From positions 1 to 39,767 of the forward strand of contig NZ_VFRR01000032.1 of NCBI RefSeq assembly GCF_006385675.1: DNA of 39,767 bases, given 5' to 3'. Under the pieces are notes generated by a model. It was not told where the DNA came from. It did not search any database and was given only the letters and a program-made list of their open reading frames with translations. Position numbers and translations under genes: made by a program. This document shows, one piece after another, positions 34,352 to 39,767 of the stretch. The stretch's first letter is position 1; the number at the start of each line of letters is the position of its first letter. The DNA comes from Maribrevibacterium harenarium (GTDB lineage: Bacteria > Pseudomonadota > Gammaproteobacteria > Pseudomonadales > Marinomonadaceae).

Positions 34352-35359
34352 TTACCGAAGTAGTGGGCGGACACAGTTACGACCTGCTGCTTTGGCGGCA
34401 TATAAATGCTGATCTGCGCGATTAATCAGATTCTCAGGAGTTTCCCCCCGCTGCAATTGGGCGATACCCAAAGAAGTGGTGACTGGGCGCAAGGTAACAC
34501 CGGTTTTCTTATTGGTGAGATTGAGACGACTGACCCGTAAGCGCACATTTTCAGCAAATTGCTGGGCGGACGGTAATTCCGTTTCTGGTAAGATAATGGC
34601 AAACTCTTCACCACCAAAACGATAGGCTTGGGCGCCGGGTCTGGCATCACAACTGGATTGCAGGGTTTGCGCTACGGATTGCAATACTTTATCACCGACC
34701 AAATGGCCGTATTCATCATTGAACGGCTTAAAATGATCAATATCGACGATGATCATACAGGTATCGCAGCCGGTTGAGGACAGCATACTGATATCCTCAT
34801 TGAATTTTCGGCGGTTAAATATACCTGTTAGGCCATCTAGATAAGACTGGCGTTCGGTCTCGGCGATCCGTTGCTTTAATAAGCGAATTTCTTCCGTCTG
34901 TTGGGCGAGTTGTTCTCGATAGCTGGAGGTTTTCTCCATAAACGCATTGACATGCTTCACCAGACCTTTTGCTCTTGGGTCAGTCATGGCACCGCTATCT
35001 TCTGCCAAGGCAGCCATTTCCACGGATAAACTTTCGCTCAAATTGTCAGCGCTTGCCATTGCGGTTTCGGTTGAGTCGCCAAATGAACTTACCATGGTTT
35101 TAATGCTCGCTTGCATTTCCAATAGCTTGTTTTCCACTGGGGCGATCATGTAGCGGCTGATTAACTCATCACAGTGATGGCGGTTAATGCCTTGGCTGAT
35201 TTGTGCCCCCATACGTTCCGTAAGCTCAGGATTCTGTTTGGTCACATAGGCGTACCAAAGGGCGTAGTAGGCTGGAGTGACCGGGATGCTATGTTTCACC
35301 ATCAGAGGGATAGTGTTACGAAAGTGGTTGTTAACTTGGCTTAAAGATATGTTTGGCAT
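34352..35359 (-). CDS. Cytoplasmic diguanylate cyclase (GGDEF)
   Basis: The 335-residue protein has no membrane segments. Its N-terminal helical domain (about 1-130) contains HSIPVTPAYYALWYAYVTKQ, a segment shared by a family of cytoplasmic GGDEF proteins. A coiled coil follows (about 140-172), then a GGDEF domain (about 173-330) with DGLTGIFNRR, VDIDHFKPFND and an intact GGEEF at 249-253. C-di-GMP synthesis is expected. The position of the RxxD inhibitory site reads RPGA (240-243), so product inhibition is probably lost. A GTG directly precedes the ATG; I use the ATG at 35359, eight bases after AGGG. The signal sensed by the N-terminal domain is unknown. Confidence 0.92.
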   Translation of the reverse strand: MPNISLSQVNNHFRNTIPLMVKHSIPVTPAYYALWYAYVTKQNPELTERMGAQISQGINRHHCDELISRYMIAPVENKLLEMQASIKTMVSSFGDSTETAMASADNLSESLSVEMAALAEDSGAMTDPRAKGLVKHVNAFMEKTSSYREQLAQQTEEIRLLKQRIAETERQSYLDGLTGIFNRRKFNEDISMLSSTGCDTCMIIVDIDHFKPFNDEYGHLVGDKVLQSVAQTLQSSCDARPGAQAYRFGGEEFAIILPETELPSAQQFAENVRLRVSRLNLTNKKTGVTLRPVTTSLGIAQLQRGETPENLINRADQHLYAAKAAGRNCVRPLLR

Positions 35360-35523
35360 CACTCGACCCTGAATCCTTGAATGGGCAACCGCTAGCGGAA
35401 TAATTTGCGCTTATGTTATTGCTCGCTTGGACGTCGAGCAACGCCCTAGGTCAATAAAAGTGTAATAATTGTGTTGTTCTATTTCATTTATGTAATTTAA
35501 TGTAATTGTTGTGAGCGGGACAT

Positions 35524-35551
35524 AAAAAAAGCGCTCTCAATGGAGCGCTTT
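35524..35551 (-). terminator. Rho-independent terminator of talB
   Basis: On the minus strand, nine-base-pair arms (AAAGCGCTC/GAGCGCTTT) with a six-base loop are followed by a run of T residues. It lies 20 bases past the talB stop codon and would end the dusA-talB transcript. Confidence 0.9.
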
Positions 35552-35571
35552 AGGATGCAAGCTGACCTCAA

Positions 35572-36525
35572 TTACTTGAGTTTTTCGCCTAGCATTGCTT
35601 CAAGTTTATGTTGATCAACCGCAAAGTTACGAATGCCTTCAGCCAGTTTTTCTGTAGCCATGGCATCTTCGTTCATGGCCCAGCGGAAAGCTTGTTCGGA
35701 GATAGGTTCTCCAGCGGGCGTGGTTTCGGTAACAGGCGACAATTTGCGCTCTAGAGTTGCGGTGTCGTTGCGTAATTCTTCCAATAGATTCGGGCTAATG
35801 GTTAAGCGGTCACAGCCCGCCAATTGCTCGATCTCACCAATATTACGGAAGCTCGCACCCATCACGATGGTTTGGTAACCGTGCTGCTTGTAGTAGTTGT
35901 AAATTTCAGTGACCGATTTCACCCCTGGGTCTGTTTCAGCAGTGTAATCTTCCCCCGTAGATTTCTTGTACCAGTCCAAAATACGACCAACGAATGGAGA
36001 AATCAGATAAACGCCAGCTTCAGCACAGGCTTGGGCTTGGGCAAAAGAGAACAGTAGGGTCAAGTTGCAGTTGATGCCTTCTTTTTCAAGTTCTTCTGCT
36101 GCCTTGATACCTTCCCAAGTGGATGCGGCTTTGATCAGTACGCGATCACGGCTCACGCCGGCTTCTTCGTATAGTTTGATCAGGCGACGAGCTTTCTCGA
36201 TAGTGGCGTCTTTATCATAAGAAAGGCGCGCATCGACTTCGGTAGAAATACGGCCCGGAACGTATTTTAAGATTTCACAACCGACAATAACCGCTAATTT
36301 GTCGCCCGCATCAATAATTTGCTGCTCAAGATCATCGCTCTGAGCTTTTGCCCAAGCTACCGCTTGATCAATAAATGGCGCATATTCTGGAATTTGCGCG
36401 GCTTTAAGCATCAAGGATGGGTTGGTGGTGGCGTCTTCTGGTTGGAAGTTCTTGATGGCTTCGATATCACCGGTATCAGCAACCACGGTGGTGTAGGCTT
36501 TTAATTGCTCTAGTTTGTTCGTCAT
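35572..36525 (-). CDS. talB: Transaldolase
   Basis: Transaldolase transfers a dihydroxyacetone unit between sedoheptulose-7-phosphate and glyceraldehyde-3-phosphate in the pentose phosphate pathway. The 317-residue protein has the length of E. coli TalB. It has [14 protein letters not shown], the Schiff-base lysine K132 in [31 protein letters not shown] and [13 protein letters not shown]. Its ribosome binding site (AAAGGA) lies in the last codons of dusA, four bases upstream of which dusA ends, so the genes are co-transcribed and probably translationally coupled. Confidence 0.97.
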   Translation of the reverse strand: MTNKLEQLKAYTTVVADTGDIEAIKNFQPEDATTNPSLMLKAAQIPEYAPFIDQAVAWAKAQSDDLEQQIIDAGDKLAVIVGCEILKYVPGRISTEVDARLSYDKDATIEKARRLIKLYEEAGVSRDRVLIKAASTWEGIKAAEELEKEGINCNLTLLFSFAQAQACAEAGVYLISPFVGRILDWYKKSTGEDYTAETDPGVKSVTEIYNYYKQHGYQTIVMGASFRNIGEIEQLAGCDRLTISPNLLEELRNDTATLERKLSPVTETTPAGEPISEQAFRWAMNEDAMATEKLAEGIRNFAVDQHKLEAMLGEKLK

Positions 36526-36529
36526 TACT

Positions 36530-37561
36530 CTATCCTTTGGTTTTCGATAGCTGTTGTTTAACGCCTTCGATAGCGTCGATCAGTACGTCGATTGTGGCAT
36601 GGGCATGATGACCGTTTTCCGACAAATGACGCCGGAATTGCTTACCACCGGGTAGGCCCACAAACATTCCCAACAAATGGCGGGTAATGTGTGATAGGCG
36701 CGCCCCTTTATTTAACTGGGATTCCACATAAGGCAGATAGTTCTCTAGGGCTTCAAAACGGTTGCTAACCGGGTTTTGGTGCCCAAATAGGCGGCTATCT
36801 ACCTCGGCCAATAGCCACGGGTTGTTGTAGGCTTCCCGACCTACCATCACACCATCCAACTTGGTGAGCTGGGCTTGTGTTTCCTCTAGGGTTTTGATGC
36901 CGCCATTTAAAATGATTTCAAGATCAGGAAAGTCTTGCTTCAACTGATGCACATAATGGTACTTCAGCGGCGGGATTTCACGGTTTTCCTTAGGGCTCAA
37001 GCCCTGCAAAATGGCATTGCGCGCATGAACAATAAAAGTCGTTACACCCGTGGACGCCACATCACCGACAAAATCCCGTACCACAGCGTAGTCTTGTTGG
37101 TCATCTAAGCCAATACGGTGTTTGATGGTAACGGGGAGGCTGGTTGCGTCCTGCATTGCCTTCATCGCATCTTTCACCGTATCCACATGAGCCATCAAAA
37201 TGGCACCTATCATATTGTTTTGCACACGGTCACTAGGGCACCCAGCGTTTAGATTAACCTCGTCATAACCGTATTGCTCCGCCATTTTTGCGCATTTCGC
37301 CAAGGCTTTTGCGTCCGCACCGCCTAATTGTAGAGCGATAGGGTGCTCGCATTCTTCATAACGCAAAAAACGTTCTGGGTCTTTGCCTTGTAATAAAGCG
37401 CCAGTTGTCACCATCTCGGTATAAAGCAACGTATCTTTGCTAAGACAGCGAGCGAGGACACGAAATTCGGACGTAGTCCACTCCATCATGGGTGCAATGG
37501 AGAAGCGTCGATTCACTGTATCCCTTGATTTTAAAGGCTTAGAGCCTGATTTTACTGACAT
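36530..37561 (-). CDS. dusA: tRNA-dihydrouridine(20/20a) synthase
   Basis: DusA reduces U20 and U20a in the tRNA D-loop using FMN and NADPH. The 343-residue protein shows the FMN-barrel start [39 protein letters not shown], catalytic C108 in [25 protein letters not shown], and the ILNGGI and [13 protein letters not shown] phosphate-site segments. The usual MMDWTD signature reads MMEWTT, a small departure. The N-terminus has about 20 residues before the first strand. No ribosome binding site is evident at the ATG. The DNA upstream is AT-rich and mobile-element-laden; the dusA 5' end is a known integration site for genomic islands. Confidence 0.95.
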   Translation of the reverse strand: MSVKSGSKPLKSRDTVNRRFSIAPMMEWTTSEFRVLARCLSKDTLLYTEMVTTGALLQGKDPERFLRYEECEHPIALQLGGADAKALAKCAKMAEQYGYDEVNLNAGCPSDRVQNNMIGAILMAHVDTVKDAMKAMQDATSLPVTIKHRIGLDDQQDYAVVRDFVGDVASTGVTTFIVHARNAILQGLSPKENREIPPLKYHYVHQLKQDFPDLEIILNGGIKTLEETQAQLTKLDGVMVGREAYNNPWLLAEVDSRLFGHQNPVSNRFEALENYLPYVESQLNKGARLSHITRHLLGMFVGLPGGKQFRRHLSENGHHAHATIDVLIDAIEGVKQQLSKTKG

Positions 37562-37758
37562 TTTTGGGTTAGGTTTCTATTGCTGTTTTAGGGTGCTTTT
37601 GTGTGTTTACGGGCATATAATGCTACAGAATTGCTATATTTTATTTTGTAGCAAATTGCTTTTTCTGGTTTGTAAGTGGGCACACTTACTTACCGCGTCA
37701 AAGCGCTATAAGCCGCTTGAGGCATTATGTCATAAACTTACAAGGTTGCTAACAGGAT

Positions 37759-38022
37759 ATGGCCACATTCGCTGTTCGTAAGAAAAAAGATGGAAAAAAG
37801 TACATGTTGCTCAATTTGGTGTTGAACGGGCGAGAATAATTTGTGCTAGGCATTACTAAATTGTTGCTCCAAGGTGATTCCATTCGAGGTGGGACAATTG
37901 TTCTTGAATATCTAGAGTGCAGCAAACCTACTTTGGCACGACATGGGGATCAACTGGGTCATAGGGGAAATGCTACTCAACCAAGAACGGTATGGGCTGG
38001 ATAAGCGCTACATGCATGCCCA
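37759..38022 (+). pseudogene. Broken fragment resembling a WYL-type helix-turn-helix regulator
   Basis: From the ATG at 37759 a frame reads MATFAVRKKKDGKKYMLLNL, meets TAA at 37837, and continues without another stop for about 55 codons. The continuation contains LLLQGDSIRGG and LEYLECSKPTLARHGDQLG, the look of the helix-turn-helix that opens WYL-domain regulators. One frame over, the sequence goes on NQERYGLDKRYMHAHS to a stop at about 38030, matching the usual D-R-E-x-x-G-Y-x-L-D end of that domain. So one nonsense codon and one frameshift would break a former gene. The first 26 residues look more like a tyrosine-integrase arm-binding start and may be a different remnant. Assignment is by pattern only. 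Confidence 0.42.
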
Positions 38023-38080
38023 TTCCTGACAAAGATGAAAAGGGCGTTGGGGGAGTGGTTAGCAACTGTGTGGTTACATC

Positions 38081-38121
38081 ATTAGTATTGCGTTGTGTTA
38101 GTCGCAATACTAATATATACA
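38081..38121 (+). promoter_or_regulatory. Palindromic operator overlapping the toxin-antitoxin promoter
   Basis: A perfect inverted repeat with 12-base arms (ATTAGTATTGCG and CGCAATACTAAT) and a 10-base spacer occupies 38081-38114. It overlaps two alternative promoter matches, each with 17-base spacing: TTGCGT (38088) with TAATAT (38111), and TTGTGT (38093) with TATACA (38116). The antitoxin-like ATG follows at 38145. Binding of a dimeric repressor here would block transcription, the normal mode of autoregulation in toxin-antitoxin operons. Confidence 0.65.
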
Positions 38122-38144
38122 GCGTGAGATATAGGAGTTCCATT

Positions 38145-38297
38145 ATGCCGTTACCTAAAGCAAGACAAGAAAAGCCTAAAGCAACCGCTAAAGACGTTAA
38201 GTCTTCTGCTGCCGTTGGCGATGCTGTGTTTGCTTACTTTCAAAAGCATGGCAGGTTCCCCACATCAAAAGAGCAACTGCAACTAGCTAAGGCATAA
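38145..38297 (+). CDS. Putative 50-residue antitoxin preceding a YafO-family toxin
   Basis: The 50-residue protein starts at an ATG seven bases after AGGAG. The first 20 residues are basic and probably disordered (MPLPKARQEKPKATAKDVKS). The rest, AVGDAVFAYFQKHGRFPTS followed by KEQLQLAKA, looks like two short helices with an Arg-Phe-Pro-Thr turn. It is half the length of E. coli YafN and lacks a recognisable Phd/YefM fold, so I call it an antitoxin only because of its position: first gene, one base before the toxin gene, behind a palindromic operator. The frame is open further upstream, but that extension would include the operator and has no ribosome binding site. It could instead be a small DNA-binding protein. 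Confidence 0.62.
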   Translation: MPLPKARQEKPKATAKDVKSSAAVGDAVFAYFQKHGRFPTSKEQLQLAKA

Positions 38298-38298
38298 C

Positions 38299-38718
38299 TT
38301 GGCGGTAGTACAGACAGCCTCTATCTTTAGATTAGATCCCAAATGGGAACTTCATAAAAATACATTTGAAGCCTATAAGCTTAACGGTGAGCAGCCAGAT
38401 TTCTACGGTCGTGATGCATCGTTAAGTTATCCTCATGTTCACCATATCCATCTCGCTCAGACACAAGCGCTAGTAAAGCAATGGGCTAAACGCCATCCAA
38501 GAATAGACCAAGTTTACTACCGCACGACTAAAGTTGGTGATCCCGATAACGATTACTGGTTGCTATATGCCTACGACGACCTCGAAGACAAATATTTACT
38601 CCTAACAATCCTTGGCCCAGATGCTCACAATAGCAAGCAGTGGCGATCCTTTCTTAGAGGGCTCTACACTCAATTTGTTGAACCTTGGATCAACGGACAA
38701 CTGGATGATGTAATTTAG
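38299..38718 (+). CDS. YafO-family toxin (ribosome-dependent mRNA interferase type)
   Basis: The 139-residue protein shares two blocks with E. coli YafO: PDFYGRDASLSYPHVHHIHLA (33-53; YafO has PDIFGRDA and VAHIHLA) and LLLTILGPDAH (100-110; YafO LLIAILKPEPH). Between them lies a different, Tyr-rich middle (RIDQVYYRTTKVGDPDNDYW). YafO is a type II toxin that cleaves translated mRNA on the ribosome; the same activity is inferred, not shown. The only start available is TTG at 38299, supported by AAGG six bases upstream; one base separates it from the preceding stop. The gene is intact although everything around it is decayed, as expected if a toxin-antitoxin pair is kept by addiction. Confidence 0.75.
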   Translation: MAVVQTASIFRLDPKWELHKNTFEAYKLNGEQPDFYGRDASLSYPHVHHIHLAQTQALVKQWAKRHPRIDQVYYRTTKVGDPDNDYWLLYAYDDLEDKYLLLTILGPDAHNSKQWRSFLRGLYTQFVEPWINGQLDDVI

Positions 38719-38756
38719 TCCGGCATTATCTCGTAGTTCACCAGCCCAGACAACCT

Positions 38757-39191
38757 CAAACTTGTCGCATCCGCAATCGTCCCTTCTTCAAAGTAGATAC
38801 TGGAATCTGACAGTCATTTGATTACTTCTTTAAAGAGTTTATGACCCTGTTTGTGCTTCTCAAGCGAGTGACGGAAGTTAATGATGGTGGTCTGGTCATG
38901 GATCGCACCTTCTAATGATACGCCCGCAAAAACCGCATCAAGGTAATTTCGTAGAGTGTATCTTCCTGCGCTGGATCACTCATGTTGTACCAGTCATATA
39001 AAGTGAATGCTAATCATAGTAGCGAGAGCGTATGGATGCCGGCCATTGCCAGCTGTTGGATTGAACGGTGAGATTTTAGCTTCAAGTTACCGCCACGGGA
39101 TCGACTCATTCATCCGACCAAGAAACGGCTCTTCTTGGGTTTTACGGCGTTTACTGATGAATTCGGTATCAGCGAAGGAGAGTTGATTCAT
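38757..39191 (-). pseudogene. IS5-family transposase remnant
   Basis: Minus-strand translation from the ATG at 39191 gives MNQLSFADTEFISKRRKTQE, then PFLGRMNESIPWR, clearly the IS5-type transposase N-terminus. It continues through TAGNGRHPYALATM, YDWYNMSDPAQEDTLYEI, DQTTIINFRHSLEKH and YFEEGTIADAT, the last containing the first Asp of the DDE triad. The pieces need at least two frame changes and are cut by stop codons, including one where the family has a Trp. Nothing recognisable remains beyond the first catalytic Asp, so the element is dead and truncated. Its terminal inverted repeats were not identified. Confidence 0.88.
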
Positions 39192-39207
39192 GGATTGCAG
39201 CAGTCGT

Positions 39208-39257
39208 GGTCAGATTAAGTCGGCTAGATTGTTTCACGTTGCCGATTTAATCGTACC
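39208..39257. repeat. Long imperfect inverted repeat upstream of the IS5 remnant
   Basis: Two 17-base arms (39208-39224 and 39241-39257) match at 14 positions when one is reverse-complemented. The inner 12 bases (GATTAAGTCGGC against GATTAAATCGGC) differ at one. A 16-base spacer separates them. The repeat lies 16 bases upstream of the transposase remnant's start codon. Confidence 0.6.
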
Positions 39258-39303
39258 GTCTCCAAGACGATCAAAACGCAATTCCCCGAGCGCTCCCCAA
39301 AAA

Positions 39304-39355
39304 CACGGCTCTTAGCGTTATCATCGTACATTTTTTCTGCCGGGGGAGAGCCGTG
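39304..39355. repeat. Inverted repeat CACGGCTCT/AGAGCCGTG
   Basis: Perfect nine-base arms at 39304-39312 and 39347-39355 are separated by 34 bases. CTCCCC before the left arm's region and GGGGGAG at the right arm could add pairing. No gene is associated. Confidence 0.5.
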
Positions 39356-39404
39356 AGACAGCTGCCGCACCCAAGCCGCTGTATCGTCAGGAATACATTT
39401 GCTA

Positions 39405-39449
39405 GCGTATCCGAGTTAAGCCAAGCAACTACAAAGCTAGTGGATACGC
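39405..39449. repeat. Inverted repeat GCGTATCC/GGATACGC
   Basis: Perfect eight-base arms at 39405-39412 and 39442-39449 flank a 29-base spacer. It is one of several inverted repeats packed into 39.2-39.63 kb; its function is unknown. Confidence 0.4.
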
Positions 39450-39552
39450 CGACGCTGCCATGCATGCTATATGTGAGGACTACGCGAGAGAGTCACTAAG
39501 ACAAGTAGCAGTAGTAAAAAACATTCACCAACATAGGTGCGCAAAATGGGTT

Positions 39553-39574
39553 CGCGCACTCGAAAGGGTGCGCG
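39553..39574. repeat. Stable hairpin capped by a GAAA tetraloop
   Basis: The sequence folds into a nine-base-pair stem (CGCGCACTC with GGGTGCGCG, one G-U pair) closed by GAAA, a GNRA-type tetraloop. Further copies of the GGTGCG(C/T) word sit just before and after it. There is no U-tract, so it is not a simple terminator. Confidence 0.6.
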
Positions 39575-39592
39575 GGTGCGTACTAAGTGTAT

Positions 39593-39709
39593 CTACACTC
39601 CATACTGAGATAAGGCGCTAATCTTATCTTTTAATTGATCAATGTAACGCTCTAGCAACACCGTATCGCCATTATGCGTATTCCGGTGATTGCGATCGCT
39701 CGTTTCGGT
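39593..39709 (-). pseudogene. Possible 3' fragment of a degraded gene
   Basis: A minus-strand frame of 38 codons with natural-looking composition ends in LLERYIDQLKDKISALSQYG and a TAG at 39593. It has no convincing start and is closed upstream by an in-frame TAG. The helical ending resembles the C-termini of small HTH or coiled-coil proteins of mobile elements. A short hairpin with a few T residues (39608-39632) lies inside it. Confidence 0.3.
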
Positions 39710-39767
39710 CTATTCCGATCAGCTGATCCTGCCGTTTTTCTCTCGTCTTATTTTTACTCTAAGTGAT

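Noticed and set aside
39292..39460. Integron attC site or group II intron domain V, suggested by inverted repeats and a GAGCCGTG word
   Set aside because: No RYYYAAC/GTTRRRY box pair is in place, and the domain V stem and bulge pattern does not continue past the first bases.
39271..39465. A 64-codon minus-strand frame in the right-hand accessory region
   Set aside because: No ribosome binding site, no recognisable motif, and it runs through two of the inverted repeats; composition looks like chance.
1..39767. CRISPR array, tRNA or rRNA genes
   Set aside because: No regularly spaced repeats and no cloverleaf or rRNA-like segments were recognised on reading; a dedicated scan was not possible.

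Overview
The window is a chromosomal stretch of a gammaproteobacterium. The core genes (dnaX-ybaB-recR, rnd-ycgL-ycgN, radD, hrpA, tapT, yejK, upp-uraA, cysK, talB, dusA) all resemble gammaproteobacterial orthologues. The dnaX-ybaB-recR-rnd-ycgL-ycgN order and the GGDEF-rich content fit a free-living, probably marine, Oceanospirillales/Pseudomonadales-type organism. The genus cannot be fixed from sequence alone. Base composition is moderate and even over most of the window and changes only at the right end.

Layout. 1-80: the N-terminus of an unidentified minus-strand gene running off the window. 419-3300: a BaiN/HI0933-type flavoprotein, then a convergent two-gene signalling operon (orphan HPt protein plus a receiver-GGDEF response regulator). 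3658-5599: uracil salvage (upp-uraA), closed by a strong bidirectional terminator shared with an OmpA-family peptidoglycan-anchoring protein. 6435-14611: housekeeping and small conserved genes, namely glyoxalase I, a small basic protein, the nucleoid protein YejK, a HAD phosphatase, a 57-residue small gene, a DUF2947-like protein, a small membrane protein, the tRNA acp3U enzyme TapT, a DUF1499 membrane protein, the RadD helicase and a divergent 2-oxoglutarate/Fe(II) oxygenase. 14702-20950: trhO, then dnaX-ybaB-recR-rnd-ycgL-ycgN, mostly tightly packed. 21045-24720: a VWA-domain membrane protein overlapping a class II glutamine amidotransferase, convergent with cysK. 24945-29642: hrpA and mlaA. 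29743-33118: a PotD-like periplasmic binding protein overlapping a membrane GGDEF-EAL protein, with the architecture of the Vibrio cholerae NspS-MbaA polyamine sensor. 33137-37561, minus strand: a PQQ-type sugar dehydrogenase, a cytoplasmic diguanylate cyclase, talB and dusA.

The last 2.2 kb, upstream of dusA, is different: AT-rich, sparse in genes and full of wreckage. It holds a broken fragment resembling a WYL-type helix-turn-helix regulator, one intact small toxin-antitoxin-like pair (50-residue putative antitoxin plus YafO-family toxin) behind a perfect 12+12 bp palindrome, a multiply broken IS5-family transposase, and a cluster of hairpin-forming inverted repeats. The 5' end of dusA is a known integration site for genomic islands, so this looks like the edge of a decayed island.

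Functional themes are c-di-GMP signalling (three GGDEF proteins, none with an intact RxxD inhibitory site), tRNA uridine modification (TapT, TrhO, DusA) and replication/recombination/RNA processing. The two most interesting systems are the NspS-MbaA-like polyamine/c-di-GMP module and the YafO-type toxin with its tiny, unrecognised partner. I saw no CRISPR array, rRNA or tRNA gene.
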